Source of the DNA: Rodentolepis nana
Lineage: Eukaryota; Platyhelminthes; Cestoda; Cyclophyllidea; Hymenolepididae
DNA length: 26,697 nucleotides
NCBI GenBank assembly: GCA_900617975.1
Contig: UZAE01000305.1
Span: forward strand, 1-26,697
Direction: 5' to 3'
Shown here: piece by piece, positions 1 through 10,618 of the stretch
Layout: every line of letters starts with the position of its first letter
How positions within the stretch are numbered: position 1 is the stretch's first letter
The notes under the pieces: generated by a model
What the model saw: only the letters and a program-made list of their open reading frames with translations
The model's database searches: none
What the model was told of the DNA's origin: nothing
Position numbers and translations under genes: made by a program

Positions 1-136
1 TGCCTCTTTTACATCTGTGAATCTCTCTTCTGTTCCCCACACCTGGACTTTGTGCTACTTTGATGAACCTTCCATCTGTGAAACCCGAAGTCAACTAAAG
101 GGCTAATGATAACTATCAAAACGCCTGCCATTTAAA
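1..136 (+). repeat. Dispersed repeat copy A, truncated by window start
   Basis: This stretch aligns along its whole length with about 8600-8734 (copy B) and with the reverse complement of about 23837-23965 (copy C). Shared landmarks are acatctgtgaatc at the left, then ctgtgaa followed by gaag, then a block resembling ggctaatgataactat, and finally acgcctgcca with an A/T-rich tail. Its beginning lies outside the window. No terminal inverted repeats and no coding content are visible. The A-rich end suggests a SINE-like or other non-autonomous element, but the family is not recognised. Confidence 0.75.
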
Positions 137-3100
137 ATAAATAAATATTAGAACAACCCCTTTGCAAATTGTATTTTTCAAGGAACTCACAATCACATAA
201 TTTATTTTTAAGTGAGAATGCGCGATAGCATGGAATCAGGACAATCTTAAATCCAGAACCACCCGCTCAACTGAATTTTAAATTTAAATTTTGATAAGAC
301 TGGCTACATTTAATCACAACGTTCTTCCCCAAAAATGTTCGAAAACACTATTTTTTGCAATTCCATAGACATCATTTTTGCTTATTTTTTTGCATTGTCT
401 ACTGGATAAAAATCCCACCGATTGGCAGAACTCCTTTAGATTTGCGGTATTCAAGCCGCTAACATCACACGTTTTGATTATTATGGTTCATAAAGGTTGA
501 TGATTCATTTTTCACTTTTCAGTCATCCTTTTCGCCTTTTAAGCATGTGGATTACTGGGAACAATGAACAAGTTTCCTCTCCATTTTAGCTGAAAACTAC
601 ACAAAACTGATTTATCCCGTTTGTCAACTTCATTTCCGATTATGTGCATTATTTCAATACGAACCCTATCATTTTCTTTACTTCTAGTATTGACGGCAGT
701 TCTCCGCCTGTGTCACCAAATACTCGGAGATCATGAATGTTTAGTTGGCATATAATAACTCCATTAAAAAATGAGCTATAATTTCGAACTAACTATTAGC
801 AGCATAGTTCCATTTTATTATCTTCCTAAGCCTCTTCCCTTAAAAAAATCAATAGTGCAATTATGTAATTAGAAATGGGTACAAATTTGAAAAGATGAAC
901 TACACTACATTATTATCCAAAAATCGGCCTTCTACCAAACGTTAATAAACTTACTTTTCCATTTAAAATGAACAATCACTGTGCAGTTAGACACACAAAC
1001 TGGTCAGGCATGTGAGCAGCTCATAGCAATACAATTAAGAATGGGAGGAGAAAGCGAAATAATAAGATTTCGTTCTCAGCAAGTCAAAACTTCTCCATAA
1101 CTTGATTAGTTTCTTATGTCTTTCTCACATCTGTGACTAAAGTAATGGTAAAATTGAGGCTGATTGAGGAATTTCATTTCAAGCAATCATTTTGTTGAAG
1201 CAAAACTGTACTGCAAACGAAATATCATAATTAAAAAAAAAAACATTAGGGATGACGATTTCAAGATAATACAAACCTTTTAAAATCGAAAATCGTTTCT
1301 TCAAATGGTATTTTCAATGATATGTTCATTGTTTTTTTCATGACATATATTTTAGGACTAAAATGAGAAAAACCCTGATAACTTCATGAATGACTTCATT
1401 TTCATTGGCAGTTCGTTATGATCTGTCAAAACATCGCAGTATTAATTAAGTACTTTTTCCTAAAAGGTTGGCCACAGGGAGTTATTGAAGATGTGATTTG
1501 GAAAATGGGGTTCTAAGGGGTTGAATCTTTTTTAATACTCAATTGTAGATGTCTCAATGGGACCTTGAAACCACATTAATGGGGTTAGAGTACGAAAAAC
1601 CATTTCAATCAATGTATGTGCATTCCTTATGACAACATTATTTTGCATCTGTGTTTCTTTACCTATCATTTACATTTGACACTCAAGCAACCTACTTAAA
1701 TTGAAAAGTATTTTTGATATATTTTGCCTCGAATGGCAAAGATTTTTAAAGGGCAAATGGTGTGTCAGGAAACAACTTTAAAAGGCATTAGAGGTAATGT
1801 GAGATGATAGATAAGCTCACTTCTTTCCTTTTGAAGAGCAATTTGCTTATTTAGCTGGAACAAATGCGTGTCAGGAAATCCTTTTTTGACTGATAAAGCA
1901 CACTTTGGAGTTATAATTAGTTACTAAGCATTTTCTGCTTCAATATATTTTCTTCGCCATTATTCCGGTTGACTTTTGCAAACAAATTAAATGTCGCTGA
2001 ACGAAATAAACCAACGGGTATTGCTGTTAATTAAACTTCAAGAGAGAAGGTAAAGCCTAATTTAGTAGAAGTGAAATGATTCAAGGATAGTCACAAATGG
2101 TAATGCTCAAAAATAAAATGATTGATTAGATAATCTACCTTAGATAATGGATCAGTTTTTGGCATAATGATTTAAAACCCTCCGTTGGTCATTGTTATTT
2201 AGAGCGCTTTATATACTCAAACGGACCCACAGTTGTTTATATCTATATAAAGTTCACAATACTAATTAATTTTAATTTTAATTTTGTAATATATCGAAAC
2301 AGATATATTTGCTTCTAACTATGTACAGCTGTTGCTATATTTGAACAACAATTCTCAGCATTTAAATGAAACATTGACAAAAATTAATCTCTTCATGCAT
2401 ATTCCAAGTTAGCTGATTTATTTCAATTTAATTTCTTGAACGAAACACTACATCACTACATCTTATTTCACTTTTGGAGATATGTTATCACCAGTTACAT
2501 CAATTACAAATACGTTGTCCAAATTGTGTACAAAGAATACGCAGTTTAAATCAATAAAATGAAACGGACTGCGTCTCAGTCTTTTGTGAACTCCTTTTAA
2601 GAATCTCATCCCTATGCAGCATTATCGATTTATGCTTATTAATTTTTTCATAGCCGGTAAATACATTTTGACATTTTAGTTCCCAAAACCTAAGTGTTTT
2701 CTTAGTTTACGAAGAATAATTCTTTGTAACTAGATATTATGTTAGCTTTTACATATAAAAATGAAGATTTATCGACAATAGTATTAGACGTTTAAACGAT
2801 CAACTTTGAAGTTTTTATTAATAGTAAATTCTTATATTACGCACAGGTTTTATTATATTTATAAAACGAAGCACACCAATGGGTTGCTTTGATCATGAAA
2901 AAGTTTAACTTAATAAAATAAAATTTCACTATTCATCTAGCAAAATTATAATTGACACAACGGAAATGTTGTACAATCATTGTCGTACTAAAATATAAAT
3001 AGATACATGAGAGACTTCACCATAAGTATTAAACTTTTTTATTTCAAATGAAAGCTCCACGACGTGGATATAATGAAATAGCTGAAAAAATTAAAATTAT

Positions 3101-3211
3101 GTAAAATTATACATAATTGACAATATAAATTTATGATTATATGTCCGGTTATTAGTTATGTCCCGTTTTAGAATCCGTGATCCGAAGGAATTGCTCAAAA
3201 TTAATGCGAAA
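137..3211. other. Upstream noncoding sequence
   Basis: About 3 kb of AT-rich sequence precedes the channel gene. Stops are dense in all frames and I see no exon-like block, tRNA or structured RNA. Simple A/T-rich patches occur, for example around 2262-2290. It may hold distal regulatory elements or untranslated exons of the channel gene, which cannot be recognised from sequence alone. Confidence 0.6.
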
Positions 3212-3348
3212 CCAATGGGACCAATCAGAACTGCCCATTAAGCAATGAGCCCGCCTATGACTGTAGGGCTTAACAGATCAACGTTATTAACGCAAAACAT
3301 ACGAACAGCACACACCACGCTAAATGAAAATTGCAGGTGACTTATAAA
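3212..3348 (+). promoter_or_regulatory. Possible promoter: tandem CCAAT and TATA-like element
   Basis: Two CCAAT pentamers lie close together at 3212-3216 and 3221-3225, in a patch slightly less AT-rich than its surroundings. TATAAA follows at 3343-3348, 91 bases before the ATG at 3439, which would leave a 5' untranslated leader of roughly 60 bases. The spacing is reasonable for a TATA promoter, but TATA-like words are common in such AT-rich DNA. AG acceptor-like sites also occur here (ttgcag near 3336, tctatag near 3379), so an upstream untranslated exon or spliced leader addition is an alternative. Confidence 0.25.
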
Positions 3349-3438
3349 TGGGAGCAAAATACATGCGAGCTTTCTATAGGTGACACGTCTATTCAAATAC
3401 ATCAGTATTTTTTATAAATTACTGCTACTTCACCTAAA

Positions 3439-4994
3439 ATGCACAGAAACAACCCACCTAAACGTCATTCGGATAGCGAAAGACTGCGCAAATATAGTGA
3501 AATCCTCCTTCCCCGAGCTGTATCGCACACCTTGAAACGACCTCATTGTGAATTCAGTTCCTTTGAAATGAGCAGAGATGAGAATCACAAGTCTAGTCAT
3601 GATTCCTTACTCCACACTCTGCGTCGTCCTAACCCTGTGATTTCTGAGGAAAGAGAGGACCCACCTTCGATTTCGGTACAATCTGCTGTAGCGAATAAAT
3701 CGTGGCGAAAACTGAGGAAAGCTATCCTGCTCAAATCTAGTACTCTGATTGCCGATCGAAAAGAAAGCAATAATGTGAACAGCAATGATGACTTTTTAGA
3801 TTACTTTTCCACATTTAAAAGGCCGTCCCAAAATTCCTACTGTGCAAGACGAAGTATTGGCTCGCGAAATGACACTATAAATCAGAAATCATCTTTAGTT
3901 GATGATCAATTCTTTTTTGAAGGATTTAACAAACTATCGGATCCACAACCTAGTTGTGATGAGAAAGAACCCACTCACGATTCATCTTCTCCTCCTGAAA
4001 CCCAGAAGCATTCTCTACGGATTTTTAGAAATCCAGACAAAGAATTGGAGGTCAAAGTACCAAGTAGTAAACTTCTCCATATCTACCAGCCTCAAACCAA
4101 ACACAATGCCTCCTCTTCTAAGGAAAGTGTTTCAATTCAAATTGAAGAATGGGGTGGTTTGGAAGATGACTGCCTACCCGATGTTAAACCTTCCCAATAC
4201 AAGCCCAAATACCCTTGGTGGCATCACTTACGATTCCTCAAATACTGCCTTCCCAAACGTGCTCGATTCGCTAAATCCTCCAACATTAGTGATGCCAATA
4301 CGTCCGCGAATGATAATAATATTAATCACATTAGAAACACCCACTTCATTTGTAATCCTCAAGGAAAATTTATGTTTATTTGGCTGGGAATTGTAGCAAT
4401 GGCTACGGTATACAATCTTTGGACAGCAATTCTCCGACAGGCCTTTCATGAAGTCCAAAAAGGTAGGACAGCGCTTTGGATAGGACTAGACGGCATAGCG
4501 GATTTAATTTACCTCGCCGATATAATGGTTCAATTTCGAACAAGTTATCTCGAAAAAGGTCTGGTCGTAAAAGATACACGAAAGATAGCAACTCGTTACC
4601 TTTGGTCGCGAAATTTCGCTTCCGACAGCCTTGCACTAATTCCGTTGGATCTCTTCCAATTAGTGATAGGGATACACCCACTTTTACGGTTTCCACGTTT
4701 CTTGAAATGCTTTCGGGCATGGCATTGGAAGATCATGGTTGAAAATCGGACCACGTTTCCCAACTCCTGGCGTGTGTTGACATTGACCCATATTCTATTT
4801 CTTGGATGTCATTGGTTTGCGTCCATCTACTACATCTTGTCCGAAAGCACACAATTTCAGGATCCGTGGGGATATCCCGCCCCTGTTACGCCTGAACTTC
4901 AATCACTCCTGCGAAAATACTTGCAATGCTTCTATTGGGCTACTGTTACCCTGACGACTATTGGTGACATTAACGACCCATCTGTAACTTTTCA
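3439..4994 (+). CDS. CNG channel exon 1: N-terminus, S1-S5 and pore
   Basis: The ATG is preceded in frame by TAA at 3415-3417, which supports this start. Residues 1 to about 305 are hydrophilic and rich in Ser, Lys, Arg and Asp, with no recognised domain. Three similar motifs occur at residues 30-35 (HTLKRP), 59-64 (HTLRRP) and 124-129 (STFKRP), and a basic-aromatic stretch lies at 260-277. Membrane segments are S1 about 311-332, S2 345-366, S3 393-411, S4 about 413-431 (R417, R420, K423, R426, K431) and S5 445-468. The pore helix and filter are at 497-510, ending TLTTIGD. The absence of GYG is typical of CNG rather than K+-selective channels. The exon ends at the donor gtgagt (4995), phase 2. 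The N-terminus is roughly twice as long as in vertebrate alpha subunits. Confidence 0.95.
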
Positions 4995-7374
4995 GTGAGT
5001 TTGCCTTATTCCTGCATTTTAGAGTATAATTTTCCAGATTATTATTATTCCTATTTTATATACTTATTCTCGTAATGATTTTACCTAAGTTGGTATTCAC
5101 TATTAATTGTTGATTGTGGACGCCGGCAATCACTTAATTTTGTTTCTAAAGAAGGTCAAACAATTGTGTGATTTACTTGATCTTAAAGTCACATTGTGAC
5201 GTGGTTTGTAGGACGGTCTAAATGTCACACCCTGTTTTCCGCCAAAGTTTTTGTGTGCAAATGCCAATTTAATTGTTTGATTACTACACTTGAGAGTTCG
5301 TTTTAACAGAGACACTTATCGCTCTGCTTCACTTCCTCACTATTTGATCTAAGAAGGTGATTTCAATTCAAGTCACCAAGATGATAGAATAATTCAAATA
5401 CTTCTGTTTAATTTTGCATAGGTAATGGAATCCAATGTTCAATTGTAAATCTTGACCATTAATCAATTTTATTGCAAGACCAATGAGATCATAAAACGAA
5501 CTATGTTAAATGGAGAAATCCATGCGGTTAATTCTGCCTAAAAATATGCATTAAATAAGTTGCTTAACAACATTTGTTAAAATTGAAAAGCGATAATAAC
5601 TTTTGTTTATATATTGATATTGTGGTACAACCGAAACGAGGTTTACTAAAATAAATAAAGTTAAAATAAGAACATAATGCCAAGCAGTCATTATGAGCAG
5701 ATTAATTCTAAATGATTTTCTAACTGCGATTTGAATAGCCGTCGTTAATTAAATGTTTTAGTATAATTTAAAATTAAGAGCCTTCTATATACCGCTCCAC
5801 AGCATTAACATACACGGTATTGCACGCAAATCGTAAATCTGTCTTTGCAAGAAGGCATCAAAGCATAGAAAGGAGAAAAGGCAAAGGGTCGGGGCATCGT
5901 ACAAGGTTTACAAAATTTGCTATTCCACATTAGGCTCTTTCCCTCGTACCTCCTGGATAAAGCCCACTCGTTCATTTAATAATACCATATTTTTTTAGAT
6001 TTCAAGTACTTTCTATCAGTTTTATAGGTTATTTCATTTGTCCTAAATTCAGGACTCTTTCACCACTACCGATGTATTTTGCTTTCTACGCGAAAGTTCA
6101 AATTTTATTGCCTTAAAATATATACAACTCGAGAAGGAATTTCACTTGTTTACTGCATATTTGATTAAAATTTGATCCAGTGTAAGTATCATGTTTTAGA
6201 CTTGAACAAATGAAAAAGTTGACATTCAGAAAAAACGTCAGATTTGTATCACTTATTTTTTACTCAAATCATATTGCTCTAGATTTTGAAGTTGAAATGT
6301 ACCACAAATTTGTAACAAAGAATAATACAAATTAAATTATATCGATGTGTTAAGGGCAAATTAAAATATGTCTAAGAACGCGTATATTGGTTTTAATATT
6401 TGTTTTTTAAATATAAGTGCATTTTCAGTTCAACTGGAGATTTAAACAGAGAGGGAGGGAATAATTGTTCTTGCATCAATGGTTTATTGGATTATAATGA
6501 GTACCAATTGAAATAACTGAACAACTCCAGCCATGCATATCGTAACGTGGAAGGTATTTGGAAGTGCATATAAAAAGTAACTTAATAGCCTTCAAAATAT
6601 TCATTGCAAGGAATTGGCAAAGGATTTATTTTACGATACCCATTTTTAGTGATTTTGGAGGGCCACTATTTTTTGAGTTTTATTAAAAGATGAAATTTTT
6701 ATAATTGTGTTTTTTAGCTAAAGTGCTTTTTAATATTAAAATAAGCTAAAACTAATTCACTTTTAAGTTAAATACGGCCTTGATTGATTGATATGTTGAG
6801 AAAAAGATAATTTGGAACAATCATAACTTGATAATAATTTCTCAGATACGAACTTCTTCCTTCTTTTGACTGAATATTCTTCTGTGAACGTGACTAACTA
6901 AAAATCAACATTCTCATTTAATTTCCATTTGATAACACCAAAAATATAGTTTGAGGCCAATTTTTTCAATATGCTCTGTAAAGGAGTACCCATTTTCTCA
7001 CAATTATTCACGACTAGTCAAAAATTTTAAAATTTTGAATAGTGTCGAGTTTTTGAAGCAAAGTAAGGTATATTAAAAGGTGGGGAACAATTGGGCATTA
7101 AAAACACTTCAGTTATGTGTGCTTCATTGAGGAGACATGGTGCATTTTCAAAAGATCTAACGCCACAGTATCCAGCAGCCATGCTCTAGATTTCTAGATA
7201 CTTTTGTGGGAAATTGAATTTGAATGCCGTAAGATTCGTGTGGTGCTATTTGTCTCCAATTGTTCACGGGAAATTAACCTGCAGTAGCCTTAAGTTGTGC
7301 CTTTAGCTTAAGGGCCAATTTGAAATAAAGTTTTCTTTGAATCCATACATTTATTAGCAACTCATATTGCTCAT

Positions 7375-7407
7375 ATTAATCATTTCTTTTTAATTAAAAT
7401 GATTAAT
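7375..7407. repeat. 11-bp perfect inverted repeat
   Basis: attaatcattt (7375-7385) is matched by its exact reverse complement at 7397-7407 across an 11-base spacer. In sequence this AT-rich such hairpins can arise by chance, and no function is assigned. Confidence 0.4.
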
Positions 7408-8500
7408 TTAACATCATTTTAATATTTACAGGAAGCATTTTGACGAATTTCAAAATAATTAGCTTATTAATGTTTTATAACCTTTAAAAGTTCCCTTTTT
7501 AAATTAAAATACTTCAGTTTTATTTTATTTTGTGCGCTTTTAGAGGGGAGAGCATTAATAATTTTCCAAATTTGCTAACATTTTCACTATTCATATGTCT
7601 GAATAGAGGTGCCTAGTTGTTCATTGATTACAATAAATCTTTGTATTTCATTATTCAGCTATCTTTAATTAAAAATATAATTAATTTCATTTAGCGTAAC
7701 ATAAAAAGAGTTGAATACCTAGATAATCCCATCATTACTTATTTGCTAATTTTTTGAATTATATATACCAAAGCATTATTACTGCCAATAAATATTGTTA
7801 TTTACTATCAATTACAATAATGGGAAAAACCATTAATAGTAAAAAACAAGTTTCTTAAGATTAAATTCATATTGGAAAGAGATTTAAATTTCCACTTCTA
7901 TCTTATGTAAACTAAAATTATAAAATCTTGGAGTGTAGAGGTATTTTTTTATAGAACGACTGAACATTTATCTGACTTATTATAACCTTAGTGACTTTAT
8001 ATGTGCTCCATGACTTTAAAAGACCAATACGGACTTTTTATTACTGCACTTATCAATATTCATTCCTTGGATTTTACTTAAAGAATATCTAAAAATGGTT
8101 TCGGCTTTTAAGTAAAAGTTGGTCAATCACGAATTTTTGGTTCATGAAAAGTAAGGCGGTGAACTCTGCAACTCAACTATGAGCATCTTTGGACATTTTT
8201 GTGGGTTATGATGATATGACCACGGCTCTGCCTAGGGCCAATATCTCTAGATGAAAGAAGACAAATATGAACTACTTTAGTTAAATATGTTTTGTTTAGA
8301 TTTTTATCACGTTTTCTTACTCTAGAAATTCCGATATTGATTATATTTCCAAAGAAAGTATAATATATGATTTTAATGATTATTCTGAATTTAAAATATT
8401 TCAAAATAAGACGAGATTATTTCACAAAGCCTCCATTTTCTTATTTCTACTCTTACGCAATAGCCAATTTTAAGGCTATTTATTCAAGTCTATTAATAGG

Positions 8501-8734
8501 TAGTTGACTTCTGACTTCAAGTTACCATCACCCCACTGTATGTCATGGTTCACAACTTCCACAGTACTCAACTCACCTTTGTCCCTACCTTTGTGTCTAT
8601 CTGTCTCTTCTACATCTGTGAATCACTCTATTGTTCTCCCTCTCGAATTTTTATCGCTTTAATGTTCCTCCCTCTGTGAAGCCTGAAGCCAGCTAAATGG
8701 CTAGTGATAACTATTAAAAACGCCTGCTATTTGA
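8501..8734 (+). repeat. Dispersed repeat copy B, apparently full length
   Basis: About 234 bp aligning with copy A (1-136) over its right half and with the reverse complement of copy C (23837-24069) over its whole length. It begins near agttgacttctgacttcaa and ends at gcctgctatttga followed by an A-run. Its pyrimidine-rich left and middle portion leaves one frame open for about 50 codons, but indels between copies break that frame, so I do not treat it as coding. No terminal inverted repeats and no clear flanking duplication are visible. A non-autonomous retroposon is the likeliest class. Confidence 0.8.
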
Positions 8735-9519
8735 AAAAAAATATTTAAAGTGGAAAATAAAGAAGAATGCAAGTTTTCATACTTGAATGGATAATTCTGA
8801 CTCTACTTTATTGCCCACATTAATGTAAGTATTATCTGAGTGTTTCCATTTCACTTTAATGATTTTGGCAATATAACAGTATATACTCCGTTGAGTAATG
8901 AAACGTGAACTTACTACTGAATTTAAGTAACTAAGTGCGATTTCCAAACGTGTTCACAAAAGATGGGAATAGAAAGCTATTTGGTAATAAGTCCCTTCCT
9001 TGAAAAGTGAATATTTGCTATTAAATCACATTTAATCATTAAAGAAGCCGTAATAGATTTATCGACAATACCTCCTTTAGCTGACAAAAAGACTTTTTTC
9101 ATATTTCTCAGCACTTTGAAAGGCAAGGTTTTACCCTCTCTCCTCTACGCATGCCCATAATTTACTCCCAATTCTGCTTACTTATTCTATATTTACGATG
9201 ATCAAAATGGTCTAGAGAATTTGAATTAACGCATTAAAGAGCTTTCTAAACTATAAACTTTCCTGTGAATATAGAATATCAGATGTAATAAGATAAATTT
9301 TATTCGCTAGGATTAATAATGTAAATTCCTATATTCCTTCAACCGTCCTTAAATGCAAATTTATTTAATCTATTCTTCAATACTAGTTTTCTTGATAATA
9401 ATATTATGGACAATACTTTCAGACCGGGTTGGCGAAGACTTCACACAACGGAAAAATGGTAAACAAATTCCCAGCGGGAATGCTGTTTTATGTATTACTT
9501 TCAGCATACTTTTGTGGTG

Positions 9520-9536
9520 TATATATATATATATAT
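9520..9536. repeat. TA dinucleotide microsatellite
   Basis: Uninterrupted alternating T and A for 17 bases inside intron 1. Simple-sequence tract only. Confidence 0.8.
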
Positions 9537-9808
9537 GCATGGTGCATTTCTGTGATGCAAATAGTATTTCTTTTAGCCACAGAGACTCTCGCATTTGTAC
9601 CTTTTTACTATAAATAAAGAACCAAATCAATTAACGCTTATATATTTAAATATATGCCTTAAAATAATGGTTTACAGCAAAGTGCCAATATACATATCTG
9701 AATGAATTGTTTGCTGTTCATCGATGCAATGTCGTTGATGCACGCCTGTACATTTGTAGTTATATTTGATTTCCTCGTACGTCAATAACAGCCTTCTTTC
9801 CTTATCAG

Positions 9809-9867
9809 GTATGCATTTACAATAACCACCTATCTGATTGGTGTCTTCGTGTTTGCTACAATTGTTG
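9809..9867 (+). CDS. CNG channel exon 2: S6 helix
   Basis: 59 nt between acceptor ccttatcag and donor gtaaat. The first G completes the split Gln519 codon, and the final G opens the codon for Gly539. It encodes residues 520-538, starting YAFTITTYLIGV and ending VFATIV. FATIVG is the characteristic inner half of S6 in CNG channels, forming the gate-lining helix directly after the pore. The phase match to exon 1 on one side and exon 3 on the other makes the assignment firm despite the small size. Confidence 0.93.
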
Positions 9868-10556
9868 GTAAATTATACATTTTCCTATTTAATTTTTTTT
9901 ATTCTTCATACCATGTCTTTTATTTCTTATAGTCAACTTTAGAATAGTGTGAACAAAAAAATATTTAATTTTACCAAACCCATCTATGATTATGTATTTG
10001 AAAGTCATTTAGATAAGTGAATCGGTGTAGATTGCAGTTAATGTAAATATTAACAGTGCTCGTCATTCTTAATGCTTCTCTTTTAATAAAATAGACTCTG
10101 TCAATGAGTCTTATCAGGTTAGCATGAAACTGGTCCGTTTGAGAAAAAGAGAATTGAAGGTCAATTTTGTTAAAAACCAAAAGTCAAGGATATTAAGGAA
10201 ATTGATGATATATGTACGCATTCGTTTCAAAATTAATTTTCGAACTATAACGAGTAGAGATATCATTGCAAACAAAGCTGTGATATCTATCATCTATATA
10301 TATATATATCTTAATTATCTATTTATTTGGTTCGTTTTTATTTGATATATGAAGCGTGACTGTTGAAACTCTTGTTTATAATCAGATTGCCTTATTGGAA
10401 TTTTAGAATACTGATAAATATTGCATAAAACTGCCATAAGAAATTTAGCACTGCAATATTAAAATACCACTTTTGTTTAATACATTTTTCCCGGTTTTTA
10501 ATTTATTTTACGTCAAAGTAACAAATCCATTTATCATTCGGTGATTAATTTTTTAG
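9868..10556 (+). other. Intron 2
   Basis: 689 bases, donor gtaaat, acceptor aattttttag. It carries a TA microsatellite at 10295-10309 and is otherwise featureless AT-rich sequence. A 73-codon open stretch at 10124-10345 lacks exon character. Confidence 0.85.
10295..10309. repeat. TA dinucleotide microsatellite
   Basis: Fifteen bases of alternating T and A within intron 2. Confidence 0.75.
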
Positions 10557-10618
10557 GTCAGGTTGGCAATATCATTAATAACCGAAATGCAGCGCGACTT
10601 TCGTTTGAAAACATCTTG
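10557..10618 (+). CDS. CNG channel exon 3: post-S6 segment
   Basis: 62 nt from acceptor aattttttag to donor gtgagt. GT completes Gly539, followed by residues 540-559 beginning QVGNIINNRNAAR. This is the conserved stretch after S6 (GNV followed by NxNAAR in vertebrate alpha subunits) that leads into the first C-linker helix. Gln at 540 instead of the usual alpha-type Asn gives a GQ pair reminiscent of beta subunits. It ends in phase 0. Confidence 0.93.

Larger units (their letters stand above)
4995..9808 (+). other. Intron 1
   Basis: The intron runs from donor gtgagt to acceptor ccttatcag. It contains repeat copy B (8501-8734), an 11-bp inverted repeat at 7375-7407, and a short TA microsatellite at 9520-9536. 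Overlapping open stretches on both strands at 9353-9630 have no exon signals or family similarity. The rest is stop-dense AT-rich sequence with nothing recognisable. Confidence 0.85.

Noticed and set aside
3597..4742. Open frames overlapping exon 1 on other frames (3597-3785 -, 3899-4396 +, 4228-4458 -, 4403-4720 -, 4476-4742 +)
   Set aside because: Shadows of the channel coding sequence; only the 3439 frame gives family motifs.
8177..8404. 75-codon minus-strand frame in intron 1
   Set aside because: No similarity or splice context, and composition as in the surrounding intron.
9353..9630. Open frames of 62-86 codons on both strands just upstream of exon 2
   Set aside because: Overlapping on both strands, containing a TA microsatellite, with no splice context or similarity.
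10124..10345. 73-codon open frame in intron 2
   Set aside because: AT-driven composition ending in a TA tract, and exon 2 joins exon 3 perfectly without it.
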